This document shows, piece by piece, positions 22,739-33,500 of a stretch of DNA of 64,000 nucleotides. Position 1 is the first letter of the stretch; every line of letters starts with the position of its first letter. Made by a program: the position numbers and the translations under genes. The stretch comes from Coenobita brevimanus (lineage: Eukaryota; Arthropoda; Malacostraca; Decapoda; Coenobitidae), in the NCBI GenBank assembly GCA_032717465.1, contig JAVRFU010000145.1, positions 216,340 through 280,339 of the forward strand, given 5' to 3'. Below the pieces are notes generated by a model. It was given only the letters and a program-made list of their open reading frames with translations, was not told the origin of the DNA and ran no database searches.

Positions 22739-23154
22739 TTTTTCTCGCTGCCATGGACTCACCTAGGTATTCCACTGAGGCAAACATCAAACCCTTATAC
22801 TTAGCGGAGGGAACATATCGCGGTCAGGGGGTTCATCTGTCCATCCTCGAGTTTGGCATCAGTTGGGATTCGGAATAATCTTTTTAGTCGCGTATTCTCG
22901 TCAGATAAGTAAGCTCCCTAACACCTTTTCCTTACCGGTTTATTTTTGCTTGCATCTCATTAATAATTCCTTGCATGTTATTTTTGCCTTCCATGATGGT
23001 GTTTAAAAGATATACGCAATATACAGGAGAGTAGTAAGGCACACTATGGAAAATAATTCGCTATGGATAAGGTGTCAGGGAGCCACCTTAACCGACGAGA
23101 ATACAGGCCATAATCCCATCAGTCTGAGCATTATTTCCTTCACTACTGCAGACA

Positions 23155-23408
23155 GAGTGGCACAAAAAGAAGATATGGAACGTTGTGGTGGCGCTGTGGA
23201 TGTGCTGGTGTTTTTAGAGAGAATGGAGAATGCGAGACTGACTAGGAGAGTATGTGAGTGGGGTGAGGGTGGAGGGGGTGTGGGAGAAACCGAGGATGAG
23301 ATGGAGGGGTCGGGTGGAGAGGTAGATGAGTGAGGAGGGTGTAAACTGGAGAGAAGGAAGCGGGATGGCAAAGGATAGAATGACCTGGAGACAATAGATT
23401 TGTAGCCA
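23155..23408 (+). mobile_element. RTE-like LINE 3' tail (segmental copy)
   Basis: Second copy of the degenerate tail at 8793-9036, with the same truncation points, so it was carried by the duplication rather than inserted independently. Confidence 0.65.
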
Positions 23409-24328
23409 CCCTTTCCTAGATTCAGGTATCTTACTATAATACTCGAAGACAAATTAGAAGAGGCCTGGTCTAAGCTGAATGAAAACGTGTGGGTGATAAG
23501 AAGATACCGATGCCGAGAAACGTTTGTATATAGAAAGGATTAATGGGGGCCTTCTAACAAATTTACAGATACCGAATAACGTTTGCATATACATAGGATT
23601 AATAGAGACTTTCTGGTCGATATACCGACACTGAAAAACGCTTGCATATAGAAGGGGTTAATGGAGACATTCTAACCACGTATTCAGCGTAGGTCAGACG
23701 GGTTCACCTGACAGCACCACTCCACCTCGCTCTCTTCTGCCCAGCGAGAATAAAACGGAAAAGACGTGATCCTATCGTACCTGGGAGTCCGGGGAGGTGC
23801 CAGATTCAGTCACGTTGTTACTACACGTGCGAATTTCCCGCTACTGAGTGAAATCTTCCCGGGTTAATGCCTTGAATCCCGGTGATGTCCATTCTTTTTT
23901 TTAAGTTTATTCTTGTTATTATAGTCTGTTTGTTTTCATCTGACGGAACCAGACCACTCCCACAAAGAGAATGCTAAGTCGTGGTTGCGTGAAATTCAGT
24001 GGGCCTCAGTTAAGAGATAGAAATGAGTCTCCTTGGTTACTAGTCAAATCTGCTCTCCAGCACGAATGCATAAAAAAATACCCCGCCGAATTGAAAGGGT
24101 TAAATTTGTTATCACGGAAAAGGAAAAAAAAAGTTTATAAGAGACAGTTTTCCACCGTTTAGCCGCAGTTCCTTCTTCCATGCTTAAAAAAATAAAAAAA
24201 AAATTGTCCCTCGGCTGAATAAAATCGTCTGGCGTTGTGTCCGATGACACAGTTTTATTTTAATTCTGTTTGTCTATTTCTGTCTCTCTGTCTGCCTCTG
24301 TCTCTGTCTGTCTGTCTGTCTCTCTCTC

Positions 24329-24438
24329 AAGACGATTTTAAACTTGGAAAAGACCCTTAGTGGCGAAGGGGTTAATGAAGGCTAGATATAACCCCTACAG
24401 TTCGACAAATCCCCTTTAAGCTGGATAAAATCGTCTGG
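24329..24438. repeat. Palindromic MITE-like element (segmental copy)
   Basis: Same fold-back element as 9969-10079. Confidence 0.65.
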
Positions 24439-24583
24439 AGACTGCACGAATAAGATTACAGTACTCGTAGTGAAAGGGTTGTGTACCACATTAGCCACAC
24501 AGCACACCCTCAATCCTCGAATTCTAGGACAGTGAATGAAACGAGCACTCCTCTTGCATAGCTTGGCCTGGCCAGTCATCACT

Positions 24584-25306
24584 ATGCCCGAGACTTCCAG
24601 CGACTCTGCTCGTGCCTGCGACCCGTTGAGGGGGGCACCAAACAGCAGATCCGTGCCGCCAGGAGCCACTTCCATCCAGGGAACCGTGAATTGGTTCAAC
24701 GTGAGATCGTGTTACGGTTTCATCAAACGCCGGGACACTGGCGCTGATGTTTTCGTGCACGCTTCTGGGATCGTTGCACCAAATCCACGGCATTTCCAGC
24801 GCTCACTTGCCGAGGGAGAGACGGTGGAGTTTTGTGTTGTACAGGCTTCCAAGGGTCCCGAGGCTAAGGACGTCACTGGGCCGGGTGGTGTTGCTGTGCA
24901 GGGCTCTGCCCGTGCACGGCGGCGTCACCCTGCCCAGAGACGCCAGCCAAAGGGTCCTGGAAGTGCTGGCAACACAAACACACTCGTTGCGATGTGTATC
25001 GCGACGGCGAGGCTTTTAGTGGGGTTAGCAAGGCGGTTCTGGCTGTTCTCCTTCCTCAGATCTTTGAGGAAAAATGCCTTCCACGCCTTGCTATTCCCCG
25101 AAGCTTCACCCGCGATCCTCGTCTCCCCCCTCGTCAGGAGCGTCAGGCCCGGCGACAGCAGCCACCACCACCTCGCACGACACCGCAAAAACGGCTGTGG
25201 TGGCGCCACCACCATTGAACCTTCGATCACCGACCCGGAACCGTCACAGGCCATGGATATTGAGCATGGGGAGACTGTCGTGGAGGGCAGACCGAAAAAG
25301 ACCTGA
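24584..25306 (+). pseudogene. Truncated second copy of the cold-shock-domain retroposon ORF
   Basis: Equivalent to 10225-10949. The cold-shock domain is intact, with one Arg-to-Cys change in the VEFRVV block. A one-base deletion near 25009 (GGCGAGG for GGCTGAGG) shifts the frame. A C tract near 25126 is one base longer than in copy 1, and about 25 bp around 25198 are missing. At 25286 the retroposon stops and a LINE tail begins, so the frame ends a few codons later at about 25306. The C-terminal region, 3' hairpins and (CAA)n tail are all lost. Confidence 0.75.
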
Positions 25307-25450
25307 GACGAGGTCATAGAGTGTGACCTCAGGGATAAGGGACTGAATAGGGAGGCTGCCAGAGATCAAGCAGCGTGGAGAGCCATCATGTGACTAAGGC
25401 CGACGCATGCAAGCTTATTGGAGCTTTTATAAAAGATACGATACGATCAC
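25286..25450 (+). mobile_element. LINE 3' tail (family K), copy 2
   Basis: GRPKKT is followed by an in-frame TGA (TGAGACGAGG where other copies read TGGGACGAGG), then the same helix and 3' UTR as at 4098-4275, ending in GATACGATACGATC. It abuts the broken retroposon on its left. Confidence 0.7.
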
Positions 25451-25673
25451 AGTACAAAGCAACTGATTAAGCAGCCAATAACTTAGTGTAGAATCCGAAT
25501 GCAGTATAGATATCGCTGGGAAATAAGCCAGGAAAGATGTGATAAACTGTAGATTTGCTGGAAAGAATGGAAAACACAATCCACTGAGTGTCCACATATA
25601 GAGCCACATGGAAATTTATATTAGACCACCGCCATTAAGAAATAAAAGTACCTTTGAACATGAGGCAACGTAA

Positions 25674-25726
<53 letters not shown>

Positions 25727-26117
25727 GAAAAGATAATGGACGGTGTAAAGATTAGTCAAAGTTACATAAGGGTCCCCTACATTTTGTGGGAATTTTCTTT
25801 ATTGCAAGCCCCGCCCCCAATGCGGCGTCTACCTGTCTGCCTCAACCCATTTAAACCCCCATGCCCAGTCAGCGACACTCAGTGTCGCTCTTGGTGTGGT
25901 GTGGTGTATATCTGCTTCGCTTATCTAATGGCGCCAGGCCGTCTACCTCTACATTCACATCTCGCCGCCATACCAACGGTTACCGCCTTAGTTACCCCAA
26001 TGTTAGGTGGTTGAGTTGACGTGCGCCGCCCAGCTCCGCGGTGCCTGGTTGTCTGGTTATCCACACCAGTCTCGCGTCATGGCAAGTGAGGAACATTTCT
26101 TTGTGTTTCGCTGAGGA
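25286..26117 (+). repeat. Duplication D, left block, copy A
   Basis: Matches 38497-39331 in the same orientation with scattered differences. It contains the LINE tail, a (GA)n run at 25680-25723 and a GC-richer stretch at 25800-26090. Confidence 0.9.
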
Positions 26118-26123
26118 TGGGGG

Positions 26124-26270
26124 ATGGAGGAAGGATTACTGAGGGGAGCATGTGGAGTTAAAAGGAAAGACAGACTGACAAATGAGGAAGTGAAGGAGCG
26201 TTGTGGTGTGGATATGGATGTGACAGAAAGCGTTAGGAGAAATACACAGTTGGGGTGTGAGCTAGAGGGG
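26124..26270 (+). mobile_element. RTE-like LINE fragment near the RT C-terminus
   Basis: One frame reads LLRGACGVKRKDRLTNEEV then KERCGVDMDV, aligning to YLRGAYGVPWRDRLTNEDI and KERCDVD of the 46903-50098 element. It diverges after about 26250. Confidence 0.7.
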
Positions 26271-26584
26271 AGGGCATTAAGGTGGGAGGGGGGAGGGCAC
26301 CACTGCTTACGAGATGGAAGCGTCGGTGTAGTGTTAATAATTGTTCTTTATTCTTCATTTATTTTGTATTAATCTCGTCGTCTTTGTACTTATTGTTTTT
26401 ATATTGCTGAAAAGTAACAGGAACTACTGTATCATGTATTAACCTTTGTATCTCTGCCTTGGGGCTAAGATGCGAATGAATGTGTTTGAATGGATGAGTT
26501 AATGGGGTGTGTGTCGTCCTGTCTCGGCTACCTCCCTTTCCTTGGGGGAAGCAGCCTAGGTATATAGACAGATCTCTGCCTTAT
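26271..26584. other. No gene seen
   Basis: Unremarkable sequence left of the poly(T) tract that marks the likely 3' end of the minus-strand LINE. Confidence 0.4.
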
Positions 26585-27097
26585 TACATTCTTTTTTTTT
26601 TTCTTTTTTTTTTAAGGAGAGGAAGAAATTAGACTAAGAGAAAGAGTGTCGGGGCTTAACCCAACGTGCGTGTGTTTGCTGTTGGGAAGGGGGGGGGGGT
26701 CTCGCACGTGCACTGTGTTGTTACTTAAGGACGGGAGGAGTGAATAGCTACGGCTTTCTCCAGCAAGCATTAGCTTATTGGCTGCCTCTCAGGCTCATCT
26801 GATTTTTCCGGCTCCAGAAGCCTGGGTAGGATGGTAGGATACGGGTGTTAGGGTAAGGTGTTGTAGCCCTGGGGGGCTTGGGTAGGGGGATAAGGAAAGG
26901 GGAGGGGTGGAGGAAGGGCAGTATGGGGGGGTCAGGGTCTGAGGCGGGGATGCTGGATATGAGGATGGCGGGTTATTACGTGGCTGCCGTGATCTTGATA
27001 ATGGGTGTAGGGGTGGTTTAGAGTCTTGAGTGAGTTGCTGGGTGTGAACTAAGTAGTTAATTAATGAAAGGGTCAGTAATAAATAAACTATTGGTGC

Positions 27098-27955
27098 TTA
27101 AGTGAACAATGGGGTTGGTGCAGGTCTTGCGTCAGGGTGGAAGAGGTTGGCTAGAGGTCGTGTGGGGGGTGTGATCCGGGTGAAAAAGTCGATGAAGTCA
27201 GTGTGAACGTCGGTGAGTTTGGTGATTTGTTTTTGTTGTAGGTGGTGAAGGTAAGTGTTGATGGGTGGAATGTTGGCGCGTTCATGAGAGTGTATGTTGG
27301 TGACAAAATCATCCCACCGTATGCTCAGTGCCCAACGTATGGCTTTGTTTTGAACTCTCTGTAAATTTAGAATGTTGCTTTTGGCCGAAAGAGATAGACT
27401 TAACGGTGAATACGTGAGCAGTGGTCTGATCAGTGCTTTATACAGATGAAATTTAGTTGACGATGTTGCACTACGAAACCGGTATATTTGTGTTAGTGCA
27501 GTGCCAGCCACGCCTGCCTTGCCTCGTATATGATGATGAAATTTGAAGTTTTTGTCGTATGTAAGACCAAGTACGGTGCAAGTATTCCTAATAGGAATGG
27601 GAACGCGATCGGGATCACGCGAATTTAGAAAAAGTGGGCGGGGGTTGGCTGATTTAATACGAAAATATGTTACTGTGCATTTCAAGGGATTCGCTTGAAT
27701 CCGCCACTTCTGCTCCCATCGTGCAATTCGGTCCAGCTCTATGCTCGCTTTGTTGGTAATTCCGTCAATTGTCGTTGATCGTACAAGTTGAGTAATGTCG
27801 TCTGCGTATTGGATGGTGAGTGAATCGTCATGTAGTGGGATGGGGATGTCATTTCTGTAGAGTGTGTAGAGGGTGGGTGCGAGGACGGAGCCCTGAGGTA
27901 CACATGCATGAAGCTGGAAAAAGTCTGAGTAATTATTTTTAAATTTAATGCGCAT
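27098..27955 (-). pseudogene. Reverse transcriptase, C-terminal half (Jockey-like ORF2)
   Basis: About 285 residues remain. CVPQGSVLAPTLY is the conserved RT block before the palm, and QYADDIT holds the catalytic Asp pair. The thumb region and a His-rich C-terminus follow, ending at TAA. The usual fingers region upstream (about 250 residues in the family) is absent, so the enzyme cannot be complete. The frame itself is open, with no internal stop. In an intact element it would copy the LINE RNA at the nicked target. Confidence 0.8.
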
Positions 27956-27960
27956 TGTGT

Positions 27961-28542
27961 GGTTGTGATGTGGTGATGAAAGATGTTAAATGATCTATTG
28001 GTGAAGATGAGGTCTGGCTTGCCTGATCCCCTAGGTGTAAATGTAGTGAGGAAATCAGGTCCTAGGAAATTTAATCTTTTGTGTTGGTATATGGTGAACA
28101 TTTGTCGTCCATGATTGTTGGTTGTGCTGTGTTGGAATGTCCCGTGTTGTGCATTTAGGTCTGAAATGAATAGTGTTGGTGCAGTGTTGTTGAAGAGTCT
28201 TTTTATGTCTGTGAAGGGGATGCCAGTGTTGGGTCTGGTGTATGTGGTGGAGACTATGAGGGGGCCAAGAGTAGTGTGTGTTTTAACTGCTAGGAAGTGC
28301 CTGTGTGTCCATGTTGTGATGAAGTCGTGTTTAATGGTGCCTTTAATCATGATAGCAACTCCGTCGTGTGGACCCTCGTCGGTTTGAAGTGTGGTGTAGC
28401 CATAGTGTTTGATTTTTCTGGTGTTGTTGGTGCAAGTGCTGTTGAGTAATATTATGTCTGGGTCGTGTTCGTGAATGAGTTGAGTAAGTAGGTGCCTGTT
28501 TACGTAATAGTGTCTAATGTTAAACTGGATGATTTTAAGCAT
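27961..28542 (-). pseudogene. AP-like endonuclease domain (Jockey-like ORF2 N-terminus), truncated
   Basis: The frame starts LKIIQFNIRH, the usual opening of a LINE apurinic-like endonuclease that nicks target DNA. It continues through DIILLNSTC, GVAIMIKG, the ISDLNAQHG block (equivalent of GDFNAHH) and TPRGSGKPDLIF. The Glu normally found in the LLQE position is not visible, and the C-terminal SDH block is lost at the deletion. Downstream of about 27960 the open frame is out of phase with the RT. Confidence 0.72.
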
Positions 28543-28575
28543 GGTGGTGATCGTGTTGATCTGAGTCTGGATGTG

Positions 28576-30117
28576 CTATGTATGTGGTATTTCTGGGGGA
28601 GGCAGGGGAGAAGGATGGGGTTCTCTTTTTGGGAGGGGGGGCACTGCGTTTCCTGGAGCGTGATTGATGTGTGTTGTGAACTGAAGGGGAGAGGGAAGAG
28701 GGGGATTCGGGAGAGTCAGACGCCTTGCGTTTGCAAGAAATGCTGCGATCTCGATCGCAGGTGAGGGGGGTGGTTGGGGTTGGTGGCGGGGCCCTGGAGT
28801 TAGGTTGGTTGGGGGTTGTGCTGGTGGAGGGAGATGGGGTTGGGGGCTGGGTGGTTTGGTTAGGATGACGTGAATCAGCAGGAGGGGAGGGATGGTGAGG
28901 GGGGGGGAAGATGGGAGTGCTTTTGAGGATGCAGGAGTGGGATGAGGTTTAAGGTGAGTGGGTGTGGTGGGTGGGTTGGGAGTGCAGGGGAAGGACGAAT
29001 GAGAGGTGGAGGGGATGGGAGGGGGTGAGGTGGGAGGGACTGAGGTGTGGGAGGTGTTGCCAGTTTGCTGTGAAGGGGGGGTGAAGATGTGGGGCGATTT
29101 CTTGGCTGTGTGCCATGAAGGGGGGATGACTATGGTGGACAAATTATTGGCAGCTAGAGCATCATTGATGAGGGATGCAAAGGGCACATCAGAGTACAGA
29201 GCTTGGGCTAGGGCGGACATGACAACTGCGGTAACGTTGGGGGGAAAGGGTGAAATGGAAGATGGATTGGGAGGGGTGGTGTTGGGGGGTGTTGGATGAG
29301 TGGTGGGTGCTTGAGTTTGGGGCTGTGAGTTCTGAGTGGCTTGGGCATATGACATGGTGGATGAAGTTTGTTGGGATGCTGTGTCTGATTGAGGCGTGTT
29401 GACATGCTGTGCGGGCTGGCAGTTAGCCCTTACGTCCTTCAGAAGATTTTTCCTAATAGGGCAGTTTCCGGCGATTGCAATATGTCCTTCGCCACAATTA
29501 ATACATTTAGTAGTAGTGCTAGTGCAGTTTGTATGAAAATGACCTTGGGCAGAGCACTTGGAGCAGATTTGAGTTTTTTTGCATGATCGAGTTTGATGCC
29601 CATATTGGTAATATCTAAAGCATTGAGCAAGATCAAACGACTGTTCGAGTCTAAGGTTGCTGGGTGGGATGATTGTATTGAACGCTCTGACACCGTGTGA
29701 ATGAAGTTTCTGTACCTCTTGAGGTGAAGCACAGAGAATCTTGATGTTGTTTGAATTGTCAAAGCGAACAATGTGGGTGGCGTGAATGTCGTTTTTCAGG
29801 GACAGTTCAGTCATAAGGTCATCATCGGTGTGTCTGAGAACATATCTGGTAACATTACGGGCAATTATTGTGCAGGCAGCTTTTAGCTCAGGAGTTGAGA
29901 TCAGTTCATATCCAGCCTGGGAGTATTTGGGCAGGTTACTGGGGGAGAGGTATGAATCTAGATGAGCCTGAGAGGGCAAGGTGATCTTAATGATTTTGTC
30001 TTTTGCACTTGAAAAAAGGTTAACAAAGGGAGTTTCAGTGATGCAAAAAAAGGTCTGACCAGGGTCTGAAGGCAGGGAGGGGAGGGTACATTTAAACGTA
30101 ACTGAGAAAGCCATCAT
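28576..30117 (-). CDS. Jockey-like LINE ORF1 (Gag-like, zinc knuckles)
   Basis: The open frame has 513 residues. An RRM-like N-terminal half leads to the zinc-knuckle region: CFRYYQYGHQTRSC (its second Cys changed to Tyr), CSKCSAQGHFHTNC and CINCGEGHIAIAGNC. The C-terminal 250 residues are rich in Pro, Thr and Ser. In Jockey-type elements ORF1 binds the element RNA and forms the transposition particle. The frame is uninterrupted, so this is a fairly young copy, but the mutated first knuckle and broken ORF2 make the element non-autonomous. Confidence 0.8.
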   Translation of the reverse strand: MMAFSVTFKCTLPSLPSDPGQTFFCITETPFVNLFSSAKDKIIKITLPSQAHLDSYLSPSNLPKYSQAGYELISTPELKAACTIIARNVTRYVLRHTDDDLMTELSLKNDIHATHIVRFDNSNNIKILCASPQEVQKLHSHGVRAFNTIIPPSNLRLEQSFDLAQCFRYYQYGHQTRSCKKTQICSKCSAQGHFHTNCTSTTTKCINCGEGHIAIAGNCPIRKNLLKDVRANCQPAQHVNTPQSDTASQQTSSTMSYAQATQNSQPQTQAPTTHPTPPNTTPPNPSSISPFPPNVTAVVMSALAQALYSDVPFASLINDALAANNLSTIVIPPSWHTAKKSPHIFTPPSQQTGNTSHTSVPPTSPPPIPSTSHSSFPCTPNPPTTPTHLKPHPTPASSKALPSSPPLTIPPLLLIHVILTKPPSPQPHLPPPAQPPTNLTPGPRHQPQPPPSPAIEIAAFLANARRLTLPNPPLPSPLQFTTHINHAPGNAVPPLPKREPHPSPLPPPEIPHT

Positions 30118-30510
30118 TAGTCAAGGGGGAGGGAGGGGGAGAGTGTAGCGCATGACGTTAATAAAAAAGAGGGGGAAGAAAACCAATCACCACACTTTTG
30201 CACAGATCCCGGGGTGCAATGGGTGTGCAGGATGAGGTGTTGGCGCCGTTACCCTGATCACGAAACTTGTTGTGAGAGCAGGGTGGTTCCAGATTGTTAG
30301 GACCGAAGTCCTAGCCAATCTATCACCAGCAAGATGGGAAGGAAGTAGGAGAGCAAAAAGGCCGAGTCTCTCAGGCGCACGGCTATATCTCCTGGACCCC
30401 CGGCTACTGTTATGGCCGTGGCCCGAACAAGGTAATGGGGGGGTCCAGGAAGTATCTCCGAATTCACAAAAGAGCAAGGGTTAGTAATAACAGAGAAATT
30501 AGAAGAAGAC
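30118..30510 (-). other. Probable 5' leader of the Jockey-like LINE
   Basis: GC-rich sequence upstream of ORF1 with short apparent frames and no known domain. An internal promoter would be expected here for a Jockey-type element, but no specific site is recognised. Confidence 0.4.
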
Positions 30511-31281
30511 ACGAAAAGAGGTAGGAGGAATGATGTGGGTGAAGTTTATTAATGAGGTGATGAATGGGTGAAGTTTATTTAATGAGGTGATGAGTGGGTG
30601 GGTAGCACATGCCGAAAAAGTCGTTAGGCAGCTTTGATGAAGGCAGGGAGTCACAGAGTGAGAGCTGAGGAGCGAGCGGGCGAGACACGCATGCATCTAG
30701 CTAGGCGTCGTTTATAATCTATTACACTCCTCCTGTTGGTGATCTGTCAATAGCACGTTTGTAGCTTCCGACCTCCCTCGTGCAAGGCTGCTGATTACAC
30801 ACACCATATTGGGAGTTGTACACGTCCTGTCTGATTATACAATGACAACTCTCTCAAATCATTCATGGTCTTCTCATAGCCTTCATCAGCCTCTGAACCA
30901 CGTAGTCTCGTCTTCTTATACTGTAGCACTCCTCATAGTCCTCATCAGCCTCCGAACTACGTATCTAAGCCTATATTACTGTTACCCTGTGTTCTTTTTT
31001 TCGTTCTTCGTTTTTTATTCACTTTTTCTGGCCCCATTCTGCCTTAATGCGCTTTGTTTCAGTCCCTGCTCTTTATCTCATTCTCTGTTCTTTTTGCTTT
31101 TATTCGCTGCTCTTTTTCTCTTATCGAGAAATATTATACTGACGAGGAAGAAAGAGGGGAGGAAAGTTAACTAAATTTAATGCTTCAGTTCCTTTACTTT
31201 CCCCTGAAACATGAGTTTTCTTATATTTATAATTATCGTCCGATAAGGAATCCAAAAAATACAAGTTGAAAGATGTGTTTA

Positions 31282-31321
<40 letters not shown>

Positions 31322-31825
31322 AGTGAATGCAATAAGTGGAGCATGAAGTGTGCGAGCATTATAAGCTGGAGACAGCCCTTACCCATCTGAGGCAGCTAAA
31401 GGGAAGACACGAGGAGAGGGTGTGGCAAGAGAAAGATAAAACGAGAGAGAGAAAGCACAAATTTATATCTCTGCTTTTATCTGAACCTTCAACTTGTGCT
31501 ATACGTAACAGATATCTAATGCATGTAAATTTTTAGTAATGATACAGTACTTTATTGCTGATTCTGATTGCTATCGTCCTTACACCTGCTCTCTTTTACA
31601 CACAAGACTCCTACAACCCACTCTCAGCTGAATAAAACCTTCTGACCTCAGCAATATAAGGATGGGAGAATATTCCAATAATAACATTGTAAATTATGCC
31701 AGTACGATCACTCTCTCTTTCCTATGCTTTCCTCTCAGGTGGATCAAAGCGTCTAGGATTAGCTGGGATGGAATACTAGAGAAATCCCTGTCATGAGAGG
31801 GTCACCATACCATCTTTTGGCTATA
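30511..31825. other. No gene seen; tandem GAAGTTTATTAATGAGGTGATGA units and (ATT)n
   Basis: Two tandem units of about 33 bp occur at 30540-30605. (ATT)n is at about 31280-31320. A degenerate fold-back motif (GCTGAATAAAACCTTCTGAC) is near 31627. The stretch at 31740-31800 is related to 41680-41750. Confidence 0.45.
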
Positions 31826-32739
31826 AGAGTAGCTAAGCAAAGATTCTAAGCTTGATAGGACTCGCTGCTTGCCTCTGTGAGTCAGTGGCCGCCGGACGAC
31901 GAGAGGGAGAGGGAACGTCGGCGCCATTCAGGGGGGTAAACTAGGACACAAAGATATATTAGTGGCAGCCAGGGAGTGTTATAAGCTAAAGACATGTAAA
32001 AAATATGGGTAACAAGTGTATTTGTCGGTGAGACGAAGAAGGTATCAGTGAGTAAAGGAGATGGGAAGGTAAGGGGGCGTTGACTCAGTCTCCTGAGGTA
32101 AGCGTTGGATTTTGCTGTTTTTAGTCATTAAGGTAGTTACATTAGGACACAAGGATGTCTTACTGACAGCCAGGATGTATCATAGGCCAAAGACAAGTAA
32201 AAAATAAAGGTAATACACGTCAGTTTGATGAGACAAGGGGGCAGTGTGTGAGGGAAGGGGGCCGTGCAGCATCTCAGTCCTGGCGACTCAGCATCAGTGA
32301 AATAAGTGAGTATCATCCTGTGGATTCTCGTGCCGATCAAATTGGTGGACATGGTTTGTTTCCCCCTTGTCTCTGTCCACGCAGCAGTACAGATCAGAAC
32401 CTGAATATAAAGTGACTACTGAGGCTTGTATTTTAGGGTGAGAACGTGCTGGCAAAAATAAGCTTAGTTCTGTAGTCATAAATCTGCTGTAAGTGCATTC
32501 ACGTACACAGGCATGTGCTCAAAAAAACACACAAACACAACACACACATATACGCAGACGCACACCCAGGTGCACACATGTACACACCTGCACACACACA
32601 TATATACATGCATACATACATACATACATACAGGGAATGCACGAGGGCGCACTTAATTTACCTATATTTACAAAGTTTATGCTCCTGGAAACAAGCAAGC
32701 ACATGGTAGTACATATATATTGATGCATCCACATATGTT

Positions 32740-32970
32740 TCAATACACACATACTGATTCATGCAGCCATTGTTGCACGTACACAGTGATGCACGCACAA
32801 ACGCTGGCACAAACACACCGATGCGCACGCATTGATGCATTCAGACACTGATACACGCACACGGCAATGTATGCACACACTGATGCACACAGACGCTGAT
32901 GCATACACACACTGATGCACACACTGATGAGTACACACACTGATGCACACACATTTATGAATACTCATAT
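32740..32970. repeat. Degenerate CACTGATGCACACA minisatellite
   Basis: Imperfect units of 12-22 bp, each with GATGCA or GATACA followed by CACAC. Also at 38092-38330 and 40570-40780. Confidence 0.75.
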
Positions 32971-33044
<74 letters not shown>

Positions 33045-33166
33045 ACGCATATATATGCACATTTACTGATATGCATACCCAAACCTTCATTCAGACAGGT
33101 TCACTATGAGCTCTACAATGCATCCACACGCAGTGTCCCTGCCGGACACACACACAGGGTCACCTG

Positions 33167-33223
<57 letters not shown>

Positions 33224-33283
33224 ACTCTCTAACGGATCATGCTGGTGAGGAAATGTCTTTATGTAGATGTGGTGGTGTGGGAG

Positions 33284-33297
33284 GTTGCCATGGTAAC
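33284..33297. promoter_or_regulatory. X-box-like palindrome (RFX-type consensus), copy 1
   Basis: GTTGCCATGGTAAC fits the RFX transcription factor consensus GTnRCC-n-RGYAAC on both halves. It lies between (AC)n tracts with no gene nearby, so a regulatory role is only a possibility. Confidence 0.4.
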
Positions 33298-33372
33298 ACA
33301 GTCACCTACCACCAGTCAAGTAAGGATTTTCTTATCGATATATTTTGGATAAGGCTGGTTAATATCCCTTTG

Positions 33373-33411
<39 letters not shown>

Positions 33412-33500
33412 CTGCACTTCCACATATCCACACCTCACAATGTCTCCAAAGTCACATGCAGTAGAATATGGCATAGAAGACCCTGGTTGTGATATGATTA

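Larger units (their letters stand above)
21701..25286 (+). repeat. Segmental duplication S, copy 2
   Basis: Nearly identical to 7311-10949. Its (TG)n run is shorter (22706-22737). It lacks about 30 bp near 24236 that copy 1 has at 9872-9900. The right end switches abruptly at 25286 from retroposon coding sequence to a LINE tail. Confidence 0.93.
26587..30510 (-). mobile_element. Jockey-like LINE with poly(A) tail and internal deletion
   Basis: On the minus strand the order is leader, ORF1 (30117-28576), endonuclease (28542 onward), reverse transcriptase C-terminal half (to 27098), a 3' UTR of about 480 bp, and a poly(A) tail seen as T-rich sequence at about 26587-26613. ORF1 and ORF2 are 33 bp apart. 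The rest of the endonuclease and the RT fingers are missing, with the junction near 27958. The 5' limit near 30510 is approximate; no target-site duplication was found by eye. Confidence 0.75.
31826..33500 (+). repeat. Duplication D, right block, copy A
   Basis: Matches 39611-41490 in the same orientation, with an offset near 7788 at the left end. It contains CA-rich sequence made of TGATGCACACAC-like units (32740-32960), (AC)n at 32973-33039, 33171-33219 and 33375-33410, and an X-box-like palindrome at 33284-33297. Confidence 0.9.

Noticed and set aside
26587..26613. Target-site duplication for the Jockey-like LINE
   Set aside because: The sequence left of the poly(T) tract (CTTATTACATTC) has no clear match near 30500, so no duplication is claimed.
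32740..32970. A CRISPR-like array
   Set aside because: Units are 12-22 bp and degenerate, with no constant repeat and unique spacers, in a clearly eukaryotic window.
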